Position numbers and translations under genes: made by a program
The notes under the pieces: model-generated
The model's database searches: none
What the model saw: the letters and a program-made list of their open reading frames with translations, nothing else
What the model was told of the DNA's origin: nothing
Assembly (NCBI RefSeq): GCF_027945075.1
Contig: NZ_CP116034.1
Span: 434,001-498,000, forward strand
DNA: 64,000 nucleotides
Direction of reading: 5' to 3'
Source of the DNA: Chryseobacterium sp. CY350
Lineage (GTDB): Bacteria; Bacteroidota; Bacteroidia; Flavobacteriales; Weeksellaceae
Shown: piece by piece, positions 52,478-60,574 of the stretch
Numbering within the stretch: the first letter of the stretch is position 1
Layout: every line of letters starts with the position of its first letter

Positions 52478-52819
52478 TTAAATCCTTCTCCAGGTCAGCC
52501 GATGCTTTACCATACGCGAATTCCGGAGGAATGGTTTCTCAGTTTCGAGGTACAGAAATCCATCTTCAAAGCGGACATTTCTCTTCTGTGTTTCTCCAGA
52601 CCAGTTTGGGAAAAGTGAAACAAACATTGTGTGACTTACCGTCTTTTTTTCGTCATCCGTTTCGAAAGGTCCCGAATAGGCAAGATAATCCGAAGTTTCT
52701 TCTGTGTTTTGCTCAGAATGATTTTTCAGGTCAGTGTTTTTTCGGTTAAGATTCATAATCTGTGCCGACATAAAACCTTCAGCACTGTACATAATCAGTC
52801 CTTTTGGATTTTCGCCCAT
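52478..52819 (-). CDS. Lipocalin-like (lipocalin_5) domain, N-terminally truncated
   Basis: 113 residues from ATG 52819: MGENPKGLIMYSAEGFMSAQI, then LAYSGPF, TVSHTMFVSLFPNWSGE and RHRLTW-like end (KHRLTWRR), typical of the lipocalin-like family. The domain normally begins some 20-25 residues earlier with an L-x-GTW motif; here the open frame upstream ends at a TAG just after the preceding gene's stop, so the first strand is missing. It may be a 5'-truncated gene still transcribed in the operon, or translated from this internal ATG. Confidence 0.7.
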   Translation of the reverse strand: MGENPKGLIMYSAEGFMSAQIMNLNRKNTDLKNHSEQNTEETSDYLAYSGPFETDDEKKTVSHTMFVSLFPNWSGETQKRNVRFEDGFLYLETEKPFLRNSRMVKHRLTWRRI

Positions 52820-52872
52820 CGGATGGGAATTTTCGCCACCATTTAAAGGAATTTCGATGAGCTCTACCTAAT

Positions 52873-53430
52873 TTAGAAAGGCTGATTATATTTCCCTGTC
52901 AGAGCCTTGTTTTCGATGCTTTTTGCAAAGTTGGGCGTTTCTTCGTGATTGTGTGCGTCGGAAGCGGCCTGTCTGGAAGCGGCTGCATCGGCAAGTTTCA
53001 CATTGTGTTTTTTCAGATATTCAAACATTTCCGGCGTTGCTGTCGCGTGAATTTCGTTAGTGTACAAAGTTGTCTTGTCGTCGATTTTTGTTGCTTTCAA
53101 TTCCCATAAAACCTGAACTTTTGTTCTGCCGTTTTGAGTAATCGAATCTGAAATAGATAACATTCTGCAGTAATCCGGACGGTGAACAACTGCGACATAA
53201 TGCTGAACCATCAATGCATCTCCGATGGTTTCAACATTCAGAGAAACCGGTTCGCCATCGAAAGTGGAAGAGATTGCCGCGCCGATATGCTGCGTAGAAC
53301 ATCTTTGATATTCCGCATCAGGAAGGTTAAGCAGCCAGTCTGCGATATTTACTTTTTCGATAGGAGCATTGATAATCGCTGTAACGGTAGAGTGGGACAA
53401 TGCGTTTTCGGGTGTTTGCAGGATTTCCAT
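52873..53430 (-). CDS. SRPBCC-like protein, 185 aa
   Basis: 185 residues without signal peptide. Residues 13-140 have alternating strands (TVTAIINAPIEKVNIADWLLN, GDALMVQHYVAVVHRPDYCRML, KVQVLWELKATKID) and a final helix (PEMFEYLKKHNVKLADAAAS), compatible with an SRPBCC/START-like ligand-binding fold; I cannot exclude another fold. First gene of operon C, 43 bp downstream of a LytTR-type promoter. Confidence 0.65.
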   Translation of the reverse strand: MEILQTPENALSHSTVTAIINAPIEKVNIADWLLNLPDAEYQRCSTQHIGAAISSTFDGEPVSLNVETIGDALMVQHYVAVVHRPDYCRMLSISDSITQNGRTKVQVLWELKATKIDDKTTLYTNEIHATATPEMFEYLKKHNVKLADAAASRQAASDAHNHEETPNFAKSIENKALTGKYNQPF

Positions 53431-53473
53431 AATGTTTAAAGTTTAATTGTTTGTACGTGTTAATTTGATGATG

Positions 53474-53538
53474 TAAAGCTACATTCAACAAATTTCAAAA
53501 TTGATTGACATTCGATGAACAGGCAAAAAGACTCGGTG
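53474..53538 (-). promoter_or_regulatory. LytTR-type direct-repeat promoter (copy C)
   Basis: On the minus strand CACCGA (53538-53533) and CATCGA (53517-53512), period 21 bp, with GCCTGTT between; 30 bp; then TAGCTTTACA from 53481. 43 bp from the start of the SRPBCC-like gene. Confidence 0.7.
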
Positions 53539-53582
53539 GAAAAGATAGTTTAAAGACTAAAGGAAAATGAAGGTTTTTAATA

Positions 53583-53870
53583 AAAGTAAATGTCATTTGG
53601 TTAAAAAACGGTCGTTGAGACACAAAAGTAAAAGTCATTTGCTTTCCCGCAGACCGTGGGAGACTTCTGCCAAAGTCATTTGGTTACAAAACACCTGATT
53701 TGTGACCAAAGTAAAAGTCATTTGGTTACAAAACAGTCGTTTTGAGACTTCCGCCAAAGTTGTTTTGTTTCAAACAGGTTGCGGAAAACGAAACGCGAAG
53801 TTTTTTTGGTTTAAACAAAGTGTTTTAAAGCAAATGCAAGTTGTGTTTTAGCTTAAACAGGTTGTTTTGA
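53583..53870. repeat. Cluster of imperfect intergenic direct repeats
   Basis: A unit beginning AAAGTAAAAGTCATTTGG and going on TTACAAAAC, often followed by GTCGTT(TT)GAGAC and TTCCGCC, occurs at 53583, 53625, 53672 and 53708, with weaker copies from 53756 onward (AAAGTTGTTTTGTTTCAAAC). Unit starts are 36-48 bp apart. It lies between promoter C and the terminator of the next minus-strand gene. No coding potential. Confidence 0.7.
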
Positions 53871-53889
53871 AGAAAAATTTAAAACAAAA

Positions 53890-53917
53890 ATCCGCCCCAA
53901 TTATGTTTGAGACGGAT
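53890..53917 (-). terminator. Terminator of the HK - OYE - monooxygenase operon
   Basis: On the minus strand ATCCGTCTC pairs with GGGGCGGAT (two G-U) around AAACATAATT, then TTTTTG. Nearly identical to the one at 51421-51450. Confidence 0.75.
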
Positions 53918-53934
53918 GATATTTAAATTGAATT

Positions 53935-54483
53935 TTATTTATAAAGCCATTTCCTGATCAGTTTCGTATAATTAGGCATTACAAGGAAAACCATCAGAAA
54001 AACAATAATACCGGAATTGAGTAACGCATCTGAATAGTGAAATGCAGGAATTTTCAGGAACCTCAACAATGGAATTGAAACCAGCGGAACCAGAATTGAC
54101 AGTGGATAGATCGCTGACCAGGTCACCAGAAACTGTTTCCAGCGAACGGGAACTTTGGTTTCACTTTCAGACTCGAAAAGGAAATCGAGACCGGATTTTA
54201 TTTTGTAATTGTCATTTTTCCTGAATAGCGGATTTGCTTTCTCAATCATCCTTTTCCGACTGTCAGATTCCATCCAGTTTCGCAGATTTGCTATGGTATC
54301 GAAACGGATGATAACTGTGTAAACGTAAGTCAGATCGGGAATCGGACGTACAATCTGCAAGTCGATAAAACCTGCAGAATGTTTGGTGATGGGTAAGATT
54401 TCGCTGAGCCATTTTTCATATTCAGCCTGTTTGTCATTCAAAATATGATGCGTGATGACCACAGATGCGCCTGGATTTTCCAT
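53935..54483 (-). CDS. Antibiotic-biosynthesis-monooxygenase (ABM) domain with membrane helices
   Basis: 182 residues. Residues 1-100 form an ABM ferredoxin-like domain (ASVVITHHILNDKQAEYEKWL, HSAGFIDLQIVRP, TVIIRFDTIANLRNWMESDSR). Residues 115-175 hold two membrane helices (FLVTWSAIYPLSILVPLVSI, GIIVFLMVFLVMP). This ABM-plus-membrane plan occurs widely; function unknown, perhaps oxidation or binding of a hydrophobic molecule at the membrane. Last gene of the HK operon, 21 bp after the OYE gene. Confidence 0.85.
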   Translation of the reverse strand: MENPGASVVITHHILNDKQAEYEKWLSEILPITKHSAGFIDLQIVRPIPDLTYVYTVIIRFDTIANLRNWMESDSRKRMIEKANPLFRKNDNYKIKSGLDFLFESESETKVPVRWKQFLVTWSAIYPLSILVPLVSIPLLRFLKIPAFHYSDALLNSGIIVFLMVFLVMPNYTKLIRKWLYK

Positions 54484-54504
54484 TTTTTGAGGATTTAAAT
54501 CAAG

Positions 54505-55563
54505 TTAAAATGCTCTTTTATACTGCCAGGGAATTTCGGTTTCTATTTCCAGTTCTTTAGCCGAATGAATCGCAAAATAAGGATCACGAAGATGCTCGCG
54601 GGCGATGACCACCAAATCTGCATCACTGTTGACGATGATTTCATTGGCCTGTTTTGCCTCCGTAATCATTCCCACAGCGCCGGTGAGAATTCCGGTCTGT
54701 TCTTTAATCGCTTTCGAAAAGGGAATCTGATAGCCTGGATAAACCAGATCTTTGCTCACATTGGTAAATCCGCCGCCGGAAGCCGTGATAAAATCTACAC
54801 CATTTTCTTTCAGAATTTCGGCAAGCGCAATGCTGTTTTCGAGAGTCCAGCCTTCTTCGGATTCTATATAATCTACCGCTGAAATTCTTACAAGCAGAGG
54901 CATAGATTCCGGAATTGCTTTTCTGACATCCTGAACAGTTTCTACAAGAAAACGGATTCTATTGTGGAAACTTCCGCCGTACTCGTCATTTCTTTTGTTG
55001 ATGACGGCAGAATAAAACTGATGAAAAAGATAACCGTGACCGGCGTGCAGTTCTACCGTATCAAAACCTGCATCAACCGCCCGCAAAGCTCCTTCAACAA
55101 ATTTTATTTTTAATTCCTGAATTTCTGCGACAGTAAGTTCTTCCGCCAAAACACCGTTGAAATCGTGTGCAGAAGATGATTTTACAGTCCACGCTCCTTC
55201 CTCTTTGGTCAGCGGTTTCATTCTTTCGTTGGGATGTTTCAGGTTTCCTTTTCCGCCGGAATGCCAGAGCTGCATTCCGATTTTGGCATCTTGTTCGTGA
55301 ACGAAATCTACAATGTTTTTCCACGCATTTTTCTGCTCGTCATTCCAGATTCCGACATCACTGAGTGTTGCAAGACCTTCCTGAGAAACGGCTGTACATT
55401 CGGTAAGAATCAATGCGGCTCCGCCAACGGCACGGCTTCCCAGATGTACAAGATGCCAGTTGCCAGGAACGCCATTTTTTGCGCTGTATTGCTGCATCGG
55501 AGACAGAACGATTCTGTTTTTCAACTCCATTTCGCGGAGTTTTATGGGTGTGAAAAGATTCAT
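54505..55563 (-). CDS. Old Yellow Enzyme-type NADH:flavin oxidoreductase (YqjM-like)
   Basis: 352 residues with the OYE barrel: NRIVLSPMQQYSA at the first strand, the catalytic HAGHGYLFHQF (His-x-x-His) motif, INKRNDEYGGSFHNR, and VIAREHLRDPYFA at the phosphate site. It is the short, YqjM-like class (about 340 residues) that reduces enones and nitro compounds with NAD(P)H. Its gene starts 12 bp after the HK stop, so it belongs to the HK operon. Confidence 0.93.
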   Translation of the reverse strand: MNLFTPIKLREMELKNRIVLSPMQQYSAKNGVPGNWHLVHLGSRAVGGAALILTECTAVSQEGLATLSDVGIWNDEQKNAWKNIVDFVHEQDAKIGMQLWHSGGKGNLKHPNERMKPLTKEEGAWTVKSSSAHDFNGVLAEELTVAEIQELKIKFVEGALRAVDAGFDTVELHAGHGYLFHQFYSAVINKRNDEYGGSFHNRIRFLVETVQDVRKAIPESMPLLVRISAVDYIESEEGWTLENSIALAEILKENGVDFITASGGGFTNVSKDLVYPGYQIPFSKAIKEQTGILTGAVGMITEAKQANEIIVNSDADLVVIAREHLRDPYFAIHSAKELEIETEIPWQYKRAF

Positions 55564-55575
55564 TTTTGTTACGTT

Positions 55576-57783
55576 TTAAAGTGATTTTAAAAATATTTCA
55601 GCCTCAGCCAAAGATTGTTTGATGATTGTTTTTGTTTCGCCGAGACTTTTCTCTGAAGCTGGGTTCTGTTCTGTTGTCGTTTCCAAAACATTTAATTTTT
55701 CCTCTAAAAATGGCAGTAAACCCATTATTGCTACACTAGATTTGAGGTCGTGGGCTCTGAGTTTTACCGTCGTGAAATCTTGATTTTCATAATCTGATTC
55801 CAGTTCTGCCAAATGTGGAGGAATATTGTCTAAAAACTGTTGGGTAACCGTTTTCTCAAAAGATGTATCGCCACCGCTTATTGACTGCATATAGGTTAAA
55901 TCAATATATTTAAAATCGGCTTTAGCATTATCTGAATTTAATTCTTGAGGCTGATGTTTCTGCAATCCGAAGGTTGAAATCAATTTGAACAATTCCTCTT
56001 CTTTGATTGGTTTTGAAATATATTCGTTCATTCCCCGGCTCAGGCATTTTTCCCTTTCTCCAGCCAAAGCGTGCGCCGTCATTGCAATAATCGGAATATC
56101 CAGTTTCAGAACTTCACGGATTTGCTGGGTTGCGGCGTAGCCACCCATTTTTGGCATTTGAATATCCATTAAAATTAAATCATAGGTTTGATTGATTAAC
56201 TGTTCTACAGCTTCCAGACCGTTGGAAACAATGTCAAAATCTATATTCCACTGTAACAGCAGATGTTTCATAAGGCTTTGGTTGATTGTATTGTCATCTA
56301 CCACGAGAACACGGAGCGGCACATTTGTTTTGTCTTTATAATAATCTGAACTGACTGTTGAAATCGTGTTCAGCTGCTCTTCTGAAATATCATACGGGAT
56401 ATTGAAAATAAAGTTTGTTCCTTTTCCCTGTTCGCTTTTCACCTCAATATTTCCGTTTTGAAGGATAATTAAATTCTTGACAATCGAAAGACCCAAGCCT
56501 GTTCCTCCAAAATTTCGGGTGATAGAATCTTCGCCCTGGTTGAAACGTTCAAAAACTTCATTCAGTTTTTCTTTGTCGATACCAATTCCGGTATCTGAAA
56601 TTTTAAATCCGAGTGTGATATTTTTTTCGGTTTGAGACTGTTTAAAAACTTCAATATCAATTTTTCCCTGATGGGTAAATTTAATCGCATTTCCGATGAG
56701 GTTCACCAATATTTGAGTCAGTCTTGTTGCATCGCCAATCAAAGTATCAGGAATCGAAGCATCAACTTTGCTGGAAATCGTTAGACCTTTTTCTTTAGCG
56801 CGTTCCAGAAATAATGTTTCCACAGAATTGATTAAACCATTGATGCTGAAAGTTCCGGGCGTGATTCTCATCATTCCCGCTTCAATTTTTGATAAGTCTA
56901 AAATATCATTGATAATCGCCATCAGATTTTCTCCCGACCGCTGAATGGAGGAAACAAATTCTTTTGAAGTTTCATCTAAAGGTCTTTTTTGCAGAAGATT
57001 GGTGAATCCTAAAATTCCGCTTAAAGGCGTACGGATTTCGTGGCTCATATTGGCGAGGAAATTCTCTTTGGTCTGTGCGGCAACCGAGGCTTTTTTCTCG
57101 GAAACATCTAATTCTTTGATTAATAAATGCTGTCTTCTGAACTGTCGGATAATGTGATAACCGATGATAGAACCGCTGAGCACCAATAAAGCAAGGAGTG
57201 AAATGTCGTACATTTTTGCTTTGTTCCCCATTTCCGCATTTTTTCTGCTGAGGTCAGCCATTTGAAGTCTGCGGCTTTTGTAGATTTTTGCGGTGATGTC
57301 TGTAATTTCGTTCGATATTTTTCTCGCTCTTGGATTGGCAATAGAAGTCTGGTCGTCCATATCGCCGATGGAGTGGTAGCGGTGCAGGAGTTTTTCTTTG
57401 ACTATTTTTTTGTCCATTGCCAGTTTGCCCAGTCTTTTGATGAGTTTATCTTCGGTGGCATCTGCGTTGTCTTTTGAAAGAGAATCGAGGAAGTTTTCTA
57501 CTTCGTCAATTTTCTGATCGACACCGTTCAGATGGGTTGTGTCGTTGGTAGCGATGGACGCCCGGATTCTGCTTTCCACGCCCAGAATGTCACGGTCTAT
57601 TTCACGCAAATGATTGCTGGAACTGAGCTCGTGGAGCAGTATATTGTTGTTTTTGATGAGTTCTTTCGTATTCCTTGCCGAATTAATCTGCACTGCAATC
57701 AACAATATGGAGTCTGCAATGAATGTCAAAACAATCAAGTAAGCAAAACGTTTGTTACCCATTACTGAGGAGGTGTTTATCAT
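55576..57783 (-). CDS. Hybrid histidine kinase: CHASE3-like sensor, HisKA, HATPase, REC, Hpt
   Basis: 735 residues. Helix 1 (about 13-32), a helical periplasmic sensor (33-190, CHASE3-like four-helix bundle by impression), helix 2 (about 193-213), a coiled linker, HisKA with His248 (NMSHEIRTPLSGI), HATPase with N box near 361, DTGIGI (397-402) and GGTGLGLSI (426-434), REC with DD near 496-497 and phosphoacceptor Asp540 (LILMDIQMP) plus Lys591, and a C-terminal Hpt with His678 (LRAHDLKSS). All phosphorelay residues are present. With the LytTR regulator encoded 266 bp upstream it makes a plausible complete His-Asp-His-Asp chain. First gene of an operon with the OYE and ABM genes. Confidence 0.93.
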   Translation of the reverse strand: MINTSSVMGNKRFAYLIVLTFIADSILLIAVQINSARNTKELIKNNNILLHELSSSNHLREIDRDILGVESRIRASIATNDTTHLNGVDQKIDEVENFLDSLSKDNADATEDKLIKRLGKLAMDKKIVKEKLLHRYHSIGDMDDQTSIANPRARKISNEITDITAKIYKSRRLQMADLSRKNAEMGNKAKMYDISLLALLVLSGSIIGYHIIRQFRRQHLLIKELDVSEKKASVAAQTKENFLANMSHEIRTPLSGILGFTNLLQKRPLDETSKEFVSSIQRSGENLMAIINDILDLSKIEAGMMRITPGTFSINGLINSVETLFLERAKEKGLTISSKVDASIPDTLIGDATRLTQILVNLIGNAIKFTHQGKIDIEVFKQSQTEKNITLGFKISDTGIGIDKEKLNEVFERFNQGEDSITRNFGGTGLGLSIVKNLIILQNGNIEVKSEQGKGTNFIFNIPYDISEEQLNTISTVSSDYYKDKTNVPLRVLVVDDNTINQSLMKHLLLQWNIDFDIVSNGLEAVEQLINQTYDLILMDIQMPKMGGYAATQQIREVLKLDIPIIAMTAHALAGEREKCLSRGMNEYISKPIKEEELFKLISTFGLQKHQPQELNSDNAKADFKYIDLTYMQSISGGDTSFEKTVTQQFLDNIPPHLAELESDYENQDFTTVKLRAHDLKSSVAIMGLLPFLEEKLNVLETTTEQNPASEKSLGETKTIIKQSLAEAEIFLKSL

Positions 57784-57829
57784 AATTTACTTTGTGCTTT
57801 TTTATCATATTGTTGAAACCACCCCGTCA

Positions 57830-58020
57830 AAAATTCTTTGAATTTTCGCCACCCCTCCAATGGAGGGGAATTCTGAGCTCATTTTGAGGGCGGATCTGTA
57901 GCCCGGCTTGAACGGAGCTCTTTTTTGTAATTGCGATTGCTGAAAAGTTCAACAAATTGCTAAAATTTCTTCGCAATGACAAAAAAAGCGGGAGCCCTTC
58001 GACAAGCTCAGGATAAATTC
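57830..58020. repeat. Cluster of intergenic repeat elements
   Basis: Between the LytTR and HK genes: the palindrome CCCCTCCA-A-TGGAGGGG (57852-57868), a CTTCGCAATGACAAA-type block (about 57969-57983), and CCCTTCGACAAGCTCAGG (57995-58012), a sequence I recall as a very common bacterial interspersed element. No T-run. It may end or attenuate the LytTR transcript or simply be repeat debris. Confidence 0.65.
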
Positions 58021-58049
58021 CAGACGGATTAAGCTGCCCAAAAAACCAG

Positions 58050-58745
58050 TTAAAAAACATTCATTCTCGTGTTGAGTGACTTTCTGTAAGCGTCTGCCAC
58101 GGGAATGAATTTTCCGTTGATCATAATTCCGCCATCCTGCAACGTGTCAATTTTATCGACCGCAATGATGAAAGACCGATGAACTCTGATGAAATTATCT
58201 TTCGGCAGACGTTCTTCCGCAGATTTCATTGTTCCGTGAATGGCGAACATTTTTTCTCTGGTATAAAATTTTACATAATCGCCCATTGCTTCGGCATAAA
58301 AAATATCGTCCAGCTTCAAACGCCTTGTGATATTGGAATCGCGGACGAAAAGGAATTCATCTTTGGTCACTTCTACCTCATCTTTTCTGCTTTCCAGAAT
58401 CGACTGTGCCTTGCTCACCGCCTGTAAAAATCTCGCAGGCATCACCGGTTTCAAGATGTAATCTGCGATATTGAGTTCGAAAGCTTCGAGCGCATAATCT
58501 TTGTTGGATGAGGTGAAAATAATAATGGTTTCTTTCCCAGAAAGTGCTTTTGTAAGCTCGATTCCTGTCATTTCGGGCATTTCGATATCCAAAAATATCA
58601 GGTCAACGTGGTTATTCTGAAGATGATGGTAAGCTTCTATTGCGTTGGAATATTCATTGACAATCGTGAGATTGGGAACCTGTTTTGCCAAATGTGATAA
58701 AGTGGTACTGGCAATATCGTTATCATCAACAATTAGGGCTTTCAT
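58050..58745 (-). CDS. LytTR-family response regulator
   Basis: 231 residues: REC domain (1-115) with DD (8-9), phosphoacceptor Asp53 (LIFLDIEMP), Thr78 and Lys99, and a LytTR DNA-binding domain (about 126-228; FLFVRD, DIFYAEAMGDYVKFY, FIRVHRSFII, FIPVADAYRKSL). LytTR proteins bind two 9-bp direct repeats 12 bp apart (21-bp period). Upstream -7 TATATTTG (minus strand, 58770-58763) is canonical, so its own gene is not expected to need activation. Neighbour to the hybrid kinase. Confidence 0.95.
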   Translation of the reverse strand: MKALIVDDNDIASTTLSHLAKQVPNLTIVNEYSNAIEAYHHLQNNHVDLIFLDIEMPEMTGIELTKALSGKETIIIFTSSNKDYALEAFELNIADYILKPVMPARFLQAVSKAQSILESRKDEVEVTKDEFLFVRDSNITRRLKLDDIFYAEAMGDYVKFYTREKMFAIHGTMKSAEERLPKDNFIRVHRSFIIAVDKIDTLQDGGIMINGKFIPVADAYRKSLNTRMNVF

Positions 58746-58804
58746 AGGAGTAGTTTATTTATGGTTGACACAAATATAATTATTCCTTTCCGTATTTTTT
58801 CCGA

Positions 58805-59278
58805 TTATCTGAAATAAGAACGAATCATCCAAGCCATTTCTTCGTGCGTTTCTATAAGACCTGTGATGAAGTCGCTGGAGCCGTAATCTTTGTATTTATC
58901 AGCAAAAGGCGTCACATTTCCTCTTAAGAAATCGATGATGCTTTCGTGGTCTTTCAGCAAATCTTTCATATAGCCCAAACCGTCATTGGTTCTGTCGCTG
59001 TATTCGGTAAGATGTGTTAATTCCAGATACATTTTCATTGTTGCAGGTGCGTAATGTCCGATTTTACGAAGACGTTCTGCAACGCTGTCAATCACTTTAT
59101 CTAACTGTTTGTACTGCTCCTCAAAGAAAATATGGTTGGCGTGGAAGTTATCGCCAGTCACATTCCAGTGGGCATTTCTTGTTTTGATGTAAAGTACAGT
59201 TTCGTCTGCCAAAAGTTTTGCCAATTGTTCTGCTACAGCTTCTGTGTTTTTTTCTGTAAGTCCGATATTTGTTTTCAT
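58805..59278 (-). CDS. dps: Dps ferritin-like DNA-protection protein
   Basis: 157 residues. The ferroxidase centre is conserved: His37, His49, Asp64 and Glu68 (HWNV, ANHIFFEEQY, KVIDSVAERL), with the same 12/27/31-residue spacing as in E. coli Dps. No long Lys-rich N-terminus, so DNA binding may be weak, but iron/peroxide detoxification should work. Preceded by LytTR-type promoter B with a 46-bp leader. Confidence 0.97.
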   Translation of the reverse strand: MKTNIGLTEKNTEAVAEQLAKLLADETVLYIKTRNAHWNVTGDNFHANHIFFEEQYKQLDKVIDSVAERLRKIGHYAPATMKMYLELTHLTEYSDRTNDGLGYMKDLLKDHESIIDFLRGNVTPFADKYKDYGSSDFITGLIETHEEMAWMIRSYFR

Positions 59279-59324
59279 AATATTGAGATTTTAAGTTTAA
59301 AGCGTTGTTGCTCTAATTCTTGTG

Positions 59325-59389
59325 TAAAGGTCTGCAGGAATCTTACGGAAATGATGGGTTTTTCGGTGAACGGGCAAAATGAGTCGGTG
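59325..59389 (-). promoter_or_regulatory. LytTR-type direct-repeat promoter of dps (copy B)
   Basis: On the minus strand CACCGA (59389-59384 and 59368-59363), period 21 bp, with TTTTGCCCGTT between; 30 bp; then GACCTTTACA from 59332. The repeat core is identical to copy A over the full interval. Confidence 0.72.
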
Positions 59390-59710
59390 GAATTGATATT
59401 AAGGTTGTTCAACTAATTAGTAATGCAGTTATAAAAAGATTGATTTTAACATTATGGTTTAACAGAAAAAAGATTTCAAACAAACTGACAATAACGAATT
59501 AATAAGAAGGATCTGATAACATATAGACGATCAATTTTAACTCGATAAATACCGTTGAAAATAATAAATTTTCTTTTGTATAAATTTTTTTAAAACTTCT
59601 ATAAAGATGATTACTAAAAGTTTATATTCGCACAGTAAAAAAAGATCGCACAAGTTTGAGAAAAAACAATTACTATTTAGGATAATTGATCATGATTAAA
59701 AAAACTAAGA
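59390..59710. other. Intergenic region upstream of the AraC gene
   Basis: 321 bp, AT-rich. TCGCACA occurs twice (59628 and 59647 area) with about 18-bp spacing before the AraC gene. No ORF. Confidence 0.4.
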
Positions 59711-60574
59711 ATGTACGTGCTTTCTGAACAGCTGAAAAAAAACGGATTTAATATCGATTTTCTGCATAGTGCAATCTTGCGAAACGGATCGTTGTTAAAA
59801 TTTAATACTTTAGAATTTTATTGTATTTACCTCATTCTTGAAGATCTGGATTTGAAAATAGAAGGCGAATCTATAAGTATTAAAGCTGGTCATGCAGTAT
59901 TTTTGGGGCCACATAGAAACATCGAATTTTTAGGTGCTCCAAAAGATAATAATATCTACGTAATCGCCTTCTCTGCAACATTTTTCGAAAGATCAAAGAA
60001 AGACAGCATTTTTCTTAATTCAAAGGTTTTTTATAATCATCTTGCTAAATTTACCATTGCACCGTATTTCGGGAGCAATGAATATATTGAGACAATTCTG
60101 ATCCAAAGGTTACGCTATTTTTACGAGAAAGATAAGAGTCTCTATATTTATGCAGCTCATAACGTAATTGAAAATTTGATTTTAGATGCGATGATGCATA
60201 TCGATTCTAATGAAGATTTGATAGACGAAAAATTAGATTTTGTCTCAAAGATCAACTATTTCAATACACTTTTGCAGCGGGACTATAAAACATACAGAGA
60301 TGTTGCGTACTATGCGTCGCAGCTGCATATCTCACCCAAAAAATTAACATCAATGACAAGCTATCTTTATGGAAAAACTGCCAAACAGGTTATTATCCAG
60401 AAAGTTATAAGCGAATCTCTCATAAATCTTAGGAACACGAGATCAACAATTTCTGAAATTTCTTATGAAATGGGTTTCAAGTGCGAAAGTGTTTTTACTC
60501 ATTTTATCAGTAAGCATACGGGGAAAAGTCCTTCAGCTTTAAGAAAAGGAACAAATTTAGATTCTTCAAATTGA
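59711..60574 (+). CDS. AraC-family transcriptional regulator
   Basis: 287 residues. The N-terminus (1-170) is a cupin-like domain (LNF.., ILEDLDLKIEGESISIKAGHAVFLGPHRNIEF). The C-terminus has two HTH motifs: YRDVAYYASQLHISPKKLTSM and ISEISYEMGFKCESVFTHFISKHTGKSP. Target not evident; no closely linked enzyme. Confidence 0.9.
   Translation: MYVLSEQLKKNGFNIDFLHSAILRNGSLLKFNTLEFYCIYLILEDLDLKIEGESISIKAGHAVFLGPHRNIEFLGAPKDNNIYVIAFSATFFERSKKDSIFLNSKVFYNHLAKFTIAPYFGSNEYIETILIQRLRYFYEKDKSLYIYAAHNVIENLILDAMMHIDSNEDLIDEKLDFVSKINYFNTLLQRDYKTYRDVAYYASQLHISPKKLTSMTSYLYGKTAKQVIIQKVISESLINLRNTRSTISEISYEMGFKCESVFTHFISKHTGKSPSALRKGTNLDSSN

Noticed and set aside
53583-53870. Possible CRISPR array
   Set aside because: Units are imperfect, irregularly spaced (36-48 bp) and without spacers of constant length; no cas genes nearby.
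57827-58060. Minus-strand 77-codon frame between the kinase and LytTR genes
   Set aside because: It is built from intergenic repeats (PELVEGLPLFLSLRR is a well-known translation of the CTTCGACAAGCTCAGG repeat).
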